Notes: generated by a model not told the origin, from the sequence alone. 64,000 nt of DNA from Bolinopsis microptera (GCF_026151205.1 NC_087081.1:14437340-14501339), one strand, 5' to 3'; positions 46,151 to 56,640 are shown, counted from the first letter of the stretch. Numbers and translations: made by a program.

Positions 46151-46619
46151 AAGCGAATTCTAGTGCTTCATGGTTAATTTAGCTTTCTGATCTAGACGAC
46201 AATACGTTATGAAATCAAGTCAATCCGCGAGACGAAGTCTTTGAAATCATTCAATTTGAACATATTCTCATATTCAGTTTAACACAAAAAACATTTTCTT
46301 TTCTTTTGATACACCATTAAGTTCTAATAACTTACTTTTCATATCATTATCTGTTTTTAAGCTGACCAAGAGTCCAACCTAATGTCAGACTTCGACATAA
46401 CATGAACTTTAATGTTTATGTACACTTTATATTTATTTATTGACATAGTGTTCGGAAATCTGGGATATTCAAAATTAATTCCTATCGATCATTAGTGTGT
46501 GGAATGCAGATATTTGTAAAACTTGTTTAATAACTAACTTTACTGGAAGCACAATTGACGAACACGCAATATTTATGGACACGTTCATTGAAGTTTGAGG
46601 ATATTGGTATTAGTGACCC

Positions 46620-47830
46620 TATTAAATGGCACGATGTGGTAAAATATGTCATACTATGAAACTTTATAAACCTTCAATGGTTAGTATAATCGTTTCATCC
46701 TCTTGGCAACTTTGTCACATAACGATATCTTTATCAGATGATAAGATATCGCTTAAATTCGGCCGGCAGTGAGTTGTAAACTTTTTCACACTAAAAAAAC
46801 GTGACAGAGTTTACATGGCCCCTTGCTGCCGTGTTCGACCAAATTCTCGAATTTCCAGTTCATAGGATAGTTCCATATTATAGCAATTATATACTTAATA
46901 TTTAGCGACTTTTTTCGTTAGATGGTACCACCAGGTAAATTCCGTCACACATTTAAAACATTTATACGAGGGATGTTTATGATACCTTGACAAGGAATGC
47001 CGAATTATTTTATGACCTGAATGTGTTGGGAATTGTTAAAATATCTCATTATTATAAGCAAATAAGAACACATAAGGCACAAATAGGTAAACATTGTCAC
47101 GTATATTTGCATGATATCTCAACATATTGTGTGAAATTGAGCAAATATTGGTATACCAGCTTAAACACCCCATATTACGTACTATGGATCAATCAACATT
47201 ATTTTAACCACGTACCGGTCACATTAATTAGTATGTGGCAGTAATATGTCAACATTGGCACAATTATAACATCTAAACATGGTAAAAGTATGTAAATTTC
47301 GTCACAAAATAAATTATAACTTTATTTGCTCCTTGTTGGCAAAATAACTAGTTTATCAACATAGGTATGGTGATAAAGTAACATTATATTCTAATCGAGG
47401 TATGATTCTTCGAAATAGGGGCAGGAAATGTAAATTTCGTCACATAAGTTATTGTAAAAGTTAGATACATTTTTTTTCAAATCATCTGTCCTTATTATAG
47501 TTTGAATCGATTTATACAGGAAATATAGAACCCCATGCCAATTTTTATCACATTGAATTTTTACTGTTGGGGCAGGAAATGTGAATTTTGTCACATTTCG
47601 GTAACTTAGCAAAATTAACCTCAACGTTGTTAAACTTCAGTTCTAATTTGCTGAACAATAACCTACCAATAATTTCTGGAAGAATATTGAATTCTAATCG
47701 AGCTATGGTTTTCATTTTTTCGAAATTTAATTTTAACCTATTTACGATTTCGTATCATTTTTGTGACAATGTTCGCATCAACTACCCTTAACTTAAATAA
47801 AATGTGCCTTCCTTATATAGAGTTTTCCCG
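46620..47830 (+). repeat. diverged segmental duplication, copy A
   Basis: Blocks such as CATAACGATATCTT, CAGCTTAAACACCC, ACTAGTTTATC, TTCTAATCGAGGTAT and CCTTATATAGAGTTTTC occur in the same order at 48,655-50,300, at about 75-80% similarity. A GTAAATTTCGTCACA-like word recurs several times inside (near 46,711, 47,296, 47,429 and 47,580). No protein is encoded. Confidence 0.75.
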
Positions 47831-49124
47831 CCTTTCAAACCAAAATCAATTAATTCATGGTGAATTGATTTTTTCCGAATCATATGTGTGGATTTAAAAT
47901 GTGGATCATGGGTCAATGTATACAAATAAAATGGAAAAATACGTTCTACTTTTGTATTACCATTTACCTGTTACTTGTTGAAAAGTACAATTTGTACCAG
48001 CTATAAAAACAATACTGACTCTGTCTCACTTCAATTAGCCAAATAATCAATGATTTTAATTATACAGAGATGTCATAATATATAAAAGTAATATTAATAA
48101 TTGAGGAAACAGTTTGGGCTTAGCTTATAGCATATCTAGATTTCTATACGAGGCTTACAACTTTACGGATGATAAATTTCGGGGATTCTGTCAAAATTTC
48201 AAACTTCGATAGCTGGAGGCCACGCTTTTTCAACTTTTGATCGTTTTCAGTGAAACTTTTATCCCTAGACAGGTTAGAAATAATTAGTTAGGCCATTTTT
48301 CTTGAGTTAAAAAGTCCGGTATTTGATAGGCCGAATAAGTTGGTTCGAAGGATATTATATCCGATACATTGTTAAACCGAGTTACTTAAAGTTAAGGGGT
48401 TTCTTGTGAAACTTGTTTTCGAGATGACATTTGAAATAAATTGTAAATAGTCCCATTTTGGTCCAACTATGCCAAATCACCTCAACATGCCAAAAGAAAA
48501 CCCAGATTTTTGGGCATATATTTATTTGTACTCGTAGCAAGTTGACTCCTTTAAGCCTTCACTCGTGCATGAATTTTTATCCAATTTGAATAGAAAAAGA
48601 GTTATGAGTGAAAAACCTTAACACCTAGGCCCATATTTGGGCATACTCACCTAATTTGATTATTAAAAGGCACGGTGTAATTGACTTTGTCACACTATAA
48701 AATTATATAAACCCTTGATGGTTGGGATAATCATCTCATCCTCTGGGCAAACTTTGTCGCATAACGATATCTTAATCTCTTAATCAGGTGATAAGACATC
48801 GCCTAAATACGGCCGGTACGTACTATATGTTTACCTTGTCACACTATAAACATGTAGTAAATATGGATTTCCAAATATGGATGAGGAATATTAAGGGGAC
48901 CCCGACAAGAAATGCTAAGTAGTGTAGGATTACTTGATGACCTGGAAGTATAGGGAATTGGTAAAAAATCATACAGCCGCGAGCAAAATAACAAACAGAA
49001 GGCACAAATAAGTTTACTTTGTCACATGATATCTGAACATGTGTGAAATCTAGCAAATATTGATATTCCAGCTTAAACACCCTATATCACGTACTGGATC
49101 AATCGACACTATTACAACCACGCA

Positions 49125-49648
49125 TTATTGGACAGACGGGGGCACGTGTTGCCGTGCAACGCAGTGCGGTTAATTTCTCATCTGCCCCGTTACAACCAGT
49201 TCTTCGAGTGGCTTGTTGGGTAAGGTTTATAAAATTACCGTTGCCGAAGAACACTGTAACGTGGCCGATGTGTCACTAGTATTAGTTTAATTGACTGTAA
49301 TATTGCCATTCGAGACTTATTGTTCGAACACCCTGTTTCCTTTGTTCATACCTAACTTAGGATTCGATCAAGTCATTCGATCATATTTAAAGTCATACGG
49401 CACTCAGTAGCCAGTAAGAGCTAAAGTGATATTGCAGAGCTAGAGATTTACAGGTATTCGTGTACGAGACTTCGATATCGTACCCGTATATTTCTTTAAG
49501 TACCGTGTACGACACTTCTCTATCGTACCCTTGTACAGTTTAATTACCCGTGTACGCCACTTCGTTACCGTACCTTTGTGAGCAGGCACTGTTGACCATC
49601 GGTACGCCCGGGAGGACCGTTCTGGTGCCAACCTTATTTTACACTATC
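49125..49648. mobile_element. insertion relative to the paralogous copy
   Basis: The insertion is defined by alignment with copy A. Its first 160 bases hold GCACGTGTTGCCGTGCAACGC and an inner inverted repeat (GTTACAACCAGTTCTTCGAG against CCGAAGAACACTGTAAC), then TCACTAGTATTAG. Such short GC-rich inverted segments next to CTAG suggest a Helitron-related piece, but this is uncertain. The second half holds three 45-bp tandem units. A TTCTGGTGCCAA end word resembles TTCTGGCGCCAA near 42,200. Confidence 0.45.
49459..49593 (-). repeat. three tandem 45-bp units
   Basis: CGTGTACGAGAC, CGTGTACGACAC and CGTGTACGCCAC start at 49459, 49504 and 49549, an exact 45-base period (15 codons). The minus strand is open across all three and reads KGTxxKxRTR-type peptides. 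Divergence among units is moderate. Confidence 0.75.
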
Positions 49649-50889
49649 TCACATAAATTATTATGTGGTAGTAATATGTTTACAGTATCACAATGGAAAT
49701 ATCGCAACATTGTAAAAAATAGGTTAATTTCGTCGCAATAAAATATTATTACTCTGTTTCCTCCTCGCTGGAAAATAACTAGTTTATCGAAATTTTGATG
49801 ATGACAAAGTTATATTGAATTCTAATAGAGGTATAGTATACTTCAAAATAGGGCGTACGATACAATGTTAATTTCGTCACATAAGTTGTTGTAAAAGTTT
49901 GATAATTTTTCGTTCACATCGACAGTTCTCATTACGGTTGTTTATTAATAAAAGAAATAAAGCAGCCTTTACCACTTTTCCGCATTAAATTTATATTGTT
50001 GGGGTACAAAATGTTAATTATGTCACATTTTTAGTGACTTAGTAAAATTTAACTAAATATTGTTGAACTTGAGCTCTGATGTGCTAGACAATAATCTACC
50101 AATAAGTTCTGAAATTCTAATGAGGTATAGTTCTTCAGAATAGGGACAAGAAATGGTGACTTCGTCAAATAATTTTGGTGACAATTTTAACATCAACTGC
50201 CCCATCTTGAATCAACTGTATCGCCCATACTCCTTATATGGAGTTTTCTCGCTTTTCAAACAAAAATGAGATAGAAATGATTTCGGCAATGAACCCAAAA
50301 TTAAAAATTCCATAAAATGTGACAGAATTAACCTCATTTTCCAATAACCAAGTGTGTGTATCAGGCAACCATTCAAAACAGGATATGTAAGGGCTACAAT
50401 CGATAGAAGAACCATCACATAATAAGTTAAAAGGGTTTGAGGACACCTCACAGTAGAAAAGAGGTATCGTATTTTTTTATTAAATACTTTTCAAATTTTA
50501 CCGAGTACAGCAATAGATGAATATAAAATAGAATCGTTCAAAATATCGCCCCCATCTGTAAAATATGATGGGCACCCAAACACGGTAAACACATAGTGAA
50601 CTATGTCCGCAGTAACTTGGACCCATTACATCGAATTAATCTAAATCCAAAAATTTATGAAAAACTATTTAATAACAAACAAATCCATGGTGAATAACTG
50701 TGGATATAGAGTCAAAATTTGTATTTCAATACGTCAAATTCCAGATACATTAGATACAGGTCTGAAATGGTCATTAATGTGTGAGAAGGTGTGCGGGTGA
50801 AGTGTGATATGATGTTGAAAGTATAGGAAGGTAGATAAAAAAATTAATAAAACAAAAATAATAATAATATGGGGAGCAAAGAGACTAGG

Positions 50890-53800
50890 CTAGACTGTTG
50901 TTTCACTATCCAATAAACATTTCCATAGATGCTTAGTGACCTCAGCTTTGAAAAGACTAGTAGACACAATCTGTCTTACCTGTAAAGGGAGTCCATTCCA
51001 CAGTATATGGGTTCTGTAGAAAAATGATTTTGCCAGTGGGCTATTTGAGGTACATGTGGTGTGTGAATTCTGACTTAACTTAGGTAAAATTGATGACACA
51101 ATAGACAGACTGTCGAGGTGGCAACGTCTTAGTCGAGAAGTGCCCTGATATAAAGAGAGATAGTGAGGCAGTGATACAGGAATTAAATTGTTAAGAACTT
51201 TGTGGAAAAAAATAAGATCATTCAAGTCAAACTTTTGAGACAAAGGGAGAATGTCGACAAGCTTGCACTTTTTGACATATTGCTCAGGTGGATAACTGCG
51301 GCCCTCTTCAGACAGAATCCATTTAATAGCTCTCTTTTGGAGACTTTCTAATTTATCACTAAGTGATTTATTACAAGGGCGCCAGATTATGGAACAATTT
51401 TCGAATTGGCTACGAACCAGGGAGAGGTAAAGCGCCCGGCGACGTTTCTGATCAATGACAATATGGCCATCTCTTCTGACCATACCAAGTTGTTGGCAGG
51501 CCTTAGTATAAATTCTGTCGCACTGACTATTCCAACTTAGCTTAGGAGTAACATCGACTCCAAGATCTTTTTCTAACTCTACATACACAAGAGGAGAGCC
51601 ATCAAGATTGTATGCGAATGGAGGAGATAAAGATGGTTTTCCTGAAACAATAAGCACTTTACATTTTGCTGGATGGAATCGCATTTTGTTTCTTAGTGCC
51701 CAGTCAGAGAGATAGTCTATATCCATTTGTAAATTAGTATTATCAGAAGATGAATGTATTTTACGCCAGATTTTTGTATCATCGGCATACAAAACAATAT
51801 CAGTATTATCCGAAAGGCCAAGAGGAATATCATTGATAAACAATACAAAAAGTAAGGGACCAAGAATAGAGCCCTGGGGGACACCAGAATTAACTGAGAG
51901 GGTAGATGACATCTCATTACCAATAACCACTCTTTGGTAACGGCCTTGAAGGTAATTGGTAAGAAATTTGAGAAGTGTACCATCAATGTTATATAAGGTC
52001 TTTAGCTTATGAAGAAGGATATCATGATTTACAGAATCAAATGCCTTAGCAAAATCAAAATACACAACATGATTGATAATGTTTTCGTTAAGAGACAATG
52101 CCAGGCTATCACAAAAGTCAACCATATTGGTTGTGCATGACTTGTGCTCTAGAAAACCATGCTGCCTGGGATCAAGAAGGGTACTTGTCAAAGAAAGCAG
52201 TTTACGTTTAACAATGCGCTCAAAAACTTTCATGACTAAACAAGTAAGGGATATTGGTCTATAGTTTTCAACCTCACTTTTCTTACCTTTCTTAAATATT
52301 GGGACAACATTTGCAAGTTTCCATTCTTGTGGAATGTAGCCGCTGTTGTAAGATCCACGAAAAATGCATGTTAGAGGGTAAGCTAAACATACGGAACAAT
52401 TTTTGAGAATTTTACCGTGTATGCCATCTGGTCCCTGGGCTTTATTTGAATTAATATTTGAAAGAAGCTTACGAACATCCCGATGATCGAAGTCAATATC
52501 AAAATCAACATCATTGACATAGGAGATATCAGTGTCATAAAGTGAAGGATCCGAAAACTGGTTATAAAAGAAAGAATTGAAAAGTTCAGCTTGAGCTTTG
52601 GGTTTGAACCGAAGCTGTCCAGAATAACTAACACAATTAGGAATACGGCAGGAGTTAGATTTATACTTAACATGTGACCAAAACTTCTTAGTTATTAGCG
52701 CTGGATCATCACTATTGAAAAGATTGTCTCTTATTTTGGCTGATGAAAGCCTCTTAAAATCTTTACGGCTAGTAACAAACTTTAACTCATCAGAAATAGA
52801 ACCAGAAATTTTAAATTTAGCTCTGAGTCTATCCTTTTTACGGCATGAAGAAAAAAGTTCACTATCGAACCACGGGGGTTGAAACTCTGATTTAATAGTT
52901 ACTTTAGGAATATGTATATCAACTAAATTCATAATGCAGTCTTTAACTAACTTCCAAGACGAATCAGGATCTAGGCATTCTAGGACTTGCCAATTAATCG
53001 AGCATAATTCACGATTAATCATGTCCCAGTTTGCTTTCTTATAATTATAGATTTTACGTTTAGGAGTTTTCTTGCGGGAAAAGGAGCTTTTAATTGAAAA
53101 AGTGACAGGAAAATGATCAGATTTGCACACGGAATGAGGATCACAGACATTCAAGTTATCGATTGTGTTATCATAATTACTGAGAAGAATGTCTAATGTA
53201 TTACCACTTTTATGGGTGGGTGATGTGATCAACTGGGAGAGAGAAAGATCACTGAAAGAATCTATGAAGGATTGCTCAATAGGTACGGTACTGGATGAAG
53301 ATAGCCAGTCTGTATGGGGGAGATTAAAATCACCAATAACATAGATTTTAGGGGGATTCTTTTTGGAAACTAGCTTGCGAATATAACTAACTATGACATC
53401 ATGATTAGGTAACCCAAGAGTTCCTACTCTATAACAAGTACAGATTACAATACTCTCTTTGTTAGGAAAAGCAATTTTAACGGCAAGCATTTCTGCACCT
53501 AGGCTAACTGGTAGTCGGGTTGTAGTGGCATCGAGATCAGACCGAACAGCCAAAAGAACACCACCTCCATTTTCCCTAAACTTTTTAGGGTTATTAGGAT
53601 CTTGAGGATGAGTCTTTCTCGTGCGGTCATTGCGGAAGATTTCATATTGAGAAGAAGGAAAGATTTCGTTGCTAGAAATAGATTTTTTGAGCCAAGTCTC
53701 ATTTAGGGCAATTATGTCAGGCTGCTCTATGTTAGCAAAGGATTGAAGTTCGGAAATCTTATTACCATCAAGAAGGGGATGGGAGGAGCTTAGGTTACTG

Positions 53801-54405
53801 AAAGGAATAAGACCTTGGACATTTTGGTAGAGTACAGATAGGGAGTTGGGACCTGGATTAAGCATAGAAGGATTAACAAGAGTTATCAAAAGAAAGTTAA
53901 GAGAGAAAACCCAAAGAATGAATAAAGATACTAGACGCCTGAGGCGGCTGGAATACTTGACTCTATTCATCTTACCAGGGAGAAGAACATTTCTTATAAA
54001 CCATGAGGAGATAATTACAAAGAAAAGTTTGATGTGGGAGCAAGCAAGAAATGGTATAAGATAACGTGGGCTGTCAAGGAGTAGAGAGGAATGAATATTA
54101 GAATCTAGGGGGAATACGGTGTTCATGGACCTAGTCGTGGAGAGAAGAATTGGGAGAAGGTAAGTCATGATGAGAGAATAGAAGAGAAACATATGATTAT
54201 GATAATTGTAGTTGATGTGTGGGGTGCATGGAGAATTAAATGTGTAAATTTTGTTAGGTATAAACGTGTTGATATGTATATGTGCATTTCTTGACTGTGT
54301 ACGAGGCCTTTTGCATGCAAAAAGACCTATTCTAAGTCTAAACGATTCATTGTCTAACATATGGAAAAATGGGCAGTGACCGAATGTACCTGAAATAGGA
54401 GGCAT
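50890..54405 (-). CDS. retrotransposon ORF2: endonuclease-reverse transcriptase
   Basis: The 1171-codon frame encodes the enzyme that nicks target DNA and copies the element RNA. Residues 1-180 hold three hydrophobic stretches (about 72-90, 115-142, 158-177). The apurinic-type endonuclease spans about 190-438 with QNVQG (N195), NETW (E236), GDFN (358-361) and SDHFP with catalytic D430 and H431. The reverse transcriptase spans about 650-925 with FDFAKAFDSV (783-792), GVPQGSILGP (841-850) and LYADDT (872-877); all catalytic Asp are intact. The C-terminal region has LESLQKRAIKWIL. The real start may be Met 146 (codon at 53970): from there a basic n-region, a hydrophobic helix and NPGP (183-186) lead straight into the endonuclease. 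NPGP is the invariant core of 2A-like skipping peptides, but the preceding D-x-E is missing. The sequence pattern fits the CR1/L2 group; the exact clade is an inference. Confidence 0.95.
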   Translation of the reverse strand: MPPISGTFGHCPFFHMLDNESFRLRIGLFACKRPRTQSRNAHIHINTFIPNKIYTFNSPCTPHINYNYHNHMFLFYSLIMTYLLPILLSTTRSMNTVFPLDSNIHSSLLLDSPRYLIPFLACSHIKLFFVIISSWFIRNVLLPGKMNRVKYSSRLRRLVSLFILWVFSLNFLLITLVNPSMLNPGPNSLSVLYQNVQGLIPFSNLSSSHPLLDGNKISELQSFANIEQPDIIALNETWLKKSISSNEIFPSSQYEIFRNDRTRKTHPQDPNNPKKFRENGGGVLLAVRSDLDATTTRLPVSLGAEMLAVKIAFPNKESIVICTCYRVGTLGLPNHDVIVSYIRKLVSKKNPPKIYVIGDFNLPHTDWLSSSSTVPIEQSFIDSFSDLSLSQLITSPTHKSGNTLDILLSNYDNTIDNLNVCDPHSVCKSDHFPVTFSIKSSFSRKKTPKRKIYNYKKANWDMINRELCSINWQVLECLDPDSSWKLVKDCIMNLVDIHIPKVTIKSEFQPPWFDSELFSSCRKKDRLRAKFKISGSISDELKFVTSRKDFKRLSSAKIRDNLFNSDDPALITKKFWSHVKYKSNSCRIPNCVSYSGQLRFKPKAQAELFNSFFYNQFSDPSLYDTDISYVNDVDFDIDFDHRDVRKLLSNINSNKAQGPDGIHGKILKNCSVCLAYPLTCIFRGSYNSGYIPQEWKLANVVPIFKKGKKSEVENYRPISLTCLVMKVFERIVKRKLLSLTSTLLDPRQHGFLEHKSCTTNMVDFCDSLALSLNENIINHVVYFDFAKAFDSVNHDILLHKLKTLYNIDGTLLKFLTNYLQGRYQRVVIGNEMSSTLSVNSGVPQGSILGPLLFVLFINDIPLGLSDNTDIVLYADDTKIWRKIHSSSDNTNLQMDIDYLSDWALRNKMRFHPAKCKVLIVSGKPSLSPPFAYNLDGSPLVYVELEKDLGVDVTPKLSWNSQCDRIYTKACQQLGMVRRDGHIVIDQKRRRALYLSLVRSQFENCSIIWRPCNKSLSDKLESLQKRAIKWILSEEGRSYPPEQYVKKCKLVDILPLSQKFDLNDLIFFHKVLNNLIPVSLPHYLSLYQGTSRLRRCHLDSLSIVSSILPKLSQNSHTTCTSNSPLAKSFFYRTHILWNGLPLQVRQIVSTSLFKAEVTKHLWKCLLDSETTV

Positions 54406-54502
54406 AAAATTGAGAAAAAGATTAAATCAGAGATTTGTTTGAGTTTTAATTTTAGGCGCAACGTCTTAATCAAAATATTAAATGAAAGAAAAGATCAAAG
54501 AT

Positions 54503-55885
54503 TTAAATTCCCAGAAGATTATTTACAACCCTGACAAAACTGTGTTCGTTTACAACAAACTTAAGCCAAGTGGACAGTAAACCTACTCCTCTCATGTTGA
54601 GATGAAGCCAATCATGGTATAGAAGTTCATTACATGATCTAAAGTCTCGAGTTAAAAAGTTTGAGAAACAGTCTAGGAACACGCAATTATTCTTTAGGCA
54701 TAAGTCTTTAAGTAGATTGTTAAAATCTAGAACATTCTTTGCTATGTAGGAATATAAACACTTAATAGGAAGACAACATTGGACAATTATAATTGCAGCG
54801 GGAAATAACTGCTTAGTGGTGTCAATTAATTCAGTAAGATACTTCCTAAGGAACTGAACCCCATACTTAGAATGTTTAATGTCATTAGTACCAACACTCA
54901 ATATAATTTTTTCAATATCGTCAGCTTCTGCAGCTGCATGAGTTTTATGAAAATGATGAATGTTTTCAGTGATGTCTCTAATTTTTGCACCACTTTGAGA
55001 CACATTGATTACTTTCCTTCCCCGGAATCCCAACTTATTTGTCCGTACGAATTTTGTCATTGACGTACCAAACAGGACAGTGGTTTTCCTGCTCTTCGGT
55101 TTTCTTGGAGCATTTCGGTAGTAAAGGGTTGGTGTTGAGGTGGTGGTGGGCGGCATAGGAATTGTAGTGCGGGCAGTCTGCTCCTTGACTACATTTGTAT
55201 CTGTCTTCGGTATCTGGCAGCGAAAAGATAAGCTATACCGAGTCCCCTTAACTGAGCTCTCTGCACGAACCTTGTGAAGACAATATTCCTGACACCCCGG
55301 TTTCATAATATACAAACTACAGTCCTTTGGGGTGATATAGCATTTACTGTTACATCGCTTATCCCCATTTTCTGGAATTATGTCGAGGGTCCTCTCAGCT
55401 CCAAATGAAACTACATAAATACCTTGCGACTGGTCAAGAGACACCTCGTCGTCGTTGTGGTACCTAGTTGCACAAGAACCAGACTTGTACATGCTTGCTA
55501 GGCATGAGTTTAGCTTGCAGCCAAACTTGGAGTTGATATCATGCATAAGCTCTGATATCCCAGGATAATTTAAAATATCGATTGGCTCCTTAGTCGTGGT
55601 GTGTCCATTTGAGGAAGACCATACATATTCTTCTCCAGTGGAAGTGAGCCACTTTGTGGCAGTTTTCACAGCAGTTTGCTTGGCCATAAGTGTTTCAAGT
55701 TCAGACATCAAGGTGCCATGTTGAACACTCTTGTTTTGAACAAAATCTGAATGCAACTCCAAGAAGTCCTCGCATTTAACAGAATCCCTCTTAAGTTTCA
55801 TGACATTCTCAACACTGGCCTTAAGAGCTTTCAGCTCTTTTAATGAAAACGAGTTTAAAACATTGGTAACAGAATTCAGATCCAT
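54503..55885 (-). CDS. retrotransposon ORF1: AlkB-like dioxygenase fused to SGNH esterase
   Basis: The 460-residue protein starts with a helical, Lys/Glu-rich region (1-75) and then has two enzyme-like domains. Residues about 80-225 follow the AlkB family of 2-oxoglutarate/Fe(II) dioxygenases: HND (H143, D145) as the HxD iron pair, SFGAER after it, LYIMKPG, distal His 204, and RYSLSFR (R216, R222), the counterpart of the AlkB RxNLTFR 2-oxoglutarate clamp. A Pro/Thr linker (240-262) leads to an SGNH hydrolase (about 266-455): LFGTS with Ser 275, QSGAK with G299, VGTND with N334, and DWLHLN with D425 and H428, so every SGNH block is present. Esterase-type ORF1 is known in CR1/L2-type elements; the AlkB fusion is unusual. 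AlkB proteins remove alkyl groups from nucleic acids, so RNA repair or demethylation is a reasonable inference. The ATG sits just after the YY1-like sites. Confidence 0.93.
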   Translation of the reverse strand: MDLNSVTNVLNSFSLKELKALKASVENVMKLKRDSVKCEDFLELHSDFVQNKSVQHGTLMSELETLMAKQTAVKTATKWLTSTGEEYVWSSSNGHTTTKEPIDILNYPGISELMHDINSKFGCKLNSCLASMYKSGSCATRYHNDDEVSLDQSQGIYVVSFGAERTLDIIPENGDKRCNSKCYITPKDCSLYIMKPGCQEYCLHKVRAESSVKGTRYSLSFRCQIPKTDTNVVKEQTARTTIPMPPTTTSTPTLYYRNAPRKPKSRKTTVLFGTSMTKFVRTNKLGFRGRKVINVSQSGAKIRDITENIHHFHKTHAAAEADDIEKIILSVGTNDIKHSKYGVQFLRKYLTELIDTTKQLFPAAIIIVQCCLPIKCLYSYIAKNVLDFNNLLKDLCLKNNCVFLDCFSNFLTRDFRSCNELLYHDWLHLNMRGVGLLSTWLKFVVNEHSFVRVVNNLLGI

Positions 55886-55904
55886 AGTGAAGGAAAGAGG
55901 GAGG

Positions 55905-55937
55905 AGAAGATGGCGGTGAGGGAGGAGAAAATGGCGA
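55905..55937 (-). promoter_or_regulatory. two YY1-like sites in the retrotransposon 5' UTR
   Basis: AAGATGGCGG at 55907-55916 (CCGCCATCTT in element orientation) matches the YY1 consensus, and a second AAAATGGCGA lies at 55928-55937. They are part of a 22-bp unit repeated twice (GCCATYTTCTCCTCCCTC). A YY1 site in the 5' UTR sets the transcription start in human L1; a similar role here is inferred. Confidence 0.45.
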
Positions 55938-56244
55938 AGTCAATACTGTAGCCCAGGAAGTAGATGCGTTGCTTAGGATACAAACGGTCACGTCATAGTC
56001 TCTTCTATCGCTTTGACATTGGGACCTAAAATTATTTGTTATATAGTAGTGTTGAAAGTATTAAAACTTATGAGTGTGACAATTTAAACATTATAACAAT
56101 ATGTATTTCTGAGCAGTGCATATGGGAGTATGGGTCACGTGGCTAATGTTCAGAACTTCTGAACATGCCATGTTAATAGATACCAAAATCAAGCCACTAT
56201 CGTCGAAAAAGTAGTATTGTTTTTTACCAACATCCTCAAACTCA

Positions 56245-56640
56245 AATTATAAACGTGTCCATTTACTGTACGTGTCTACCGCAACAGTCGCTATGTATCA
56301 GGTTAATTTCCGGGATACATTACTAATCTGATACGTGACCACTGACCACCTGTAAACGTCCATACTGACCAGACTTATATAAACAATCTCAAGGTGTAAC
56401 AGGGCTGCACGTTTTTCCCACGATACTGCCGAGGCTAGAATAAACAACTTCACGGAAACGCATCGCACTGTACAGATAATATCTAGCCAGTGCTAAAGCG
56501 GGTTATTGGGTGATCTTTGCATTTTCATTCATCGGTCAAGACTTGAAAACAATTGGAACAACGTGGTCATCGTTCTTTCCTTTTTCATAAACTTTTATGC
56601 AATTAGTTTTCACCATGTAAACTGATTAAGACCTATTTGT
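56245..56640 (+). promoter_or_regulatory. promoter-like duplicated block, copy B, upstream of Ig gene
   Basis: This copy has TATATAA at 56376-56382, followed by the strongly conserved stretch shared with 45,895-46,010 (AACAATCTCAAGGTGTAACA and on). It lies about 0.9 kb upstream of the signal peptide exon on the same strand. Conservation around a TATA box suggests a core promoter and first exon shared by a gene family, but a dispersed repeat would look the same. Confidence 0.4.

Larger units (their letters stand above)
48655..50300 (+). repeat. diverged segmental duplication, copy B
   Basis: Same block order as 46,620-47,830. It is longer because about 520 bases (49,125-49,648) are inserted between CAACCACGCATT and CTCACATAAATTATTATGTGG, which are adjacent in copy A. 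Confidence 0.75.
50846..55990 (-). mobile_element. full-length non-LTR retrotransposon with two open ORFs
   Basis: On the minus strand the order is: 5' UTR with GCCATCTT-type sites (about 55,990-55,886), ORF1 (AlkB-like plus SGNH), a 97-base spacer in a different frame, ORF2 (endonuclease plus reverse transcriptase), then only about 20 bases before an ATTATTATTATT run near 50,860-50,870. A very short 3' UTR and a triplet-repeat tail suit an element of the CR1/L2/jockey group. Exact ends and a target duplication were not found. Both ORFs are open, so the copy is young or selected. Insertion disrupted no recognisable gene; it lies between the segmental duplication and the receptor exons. Confidence 0.85.
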
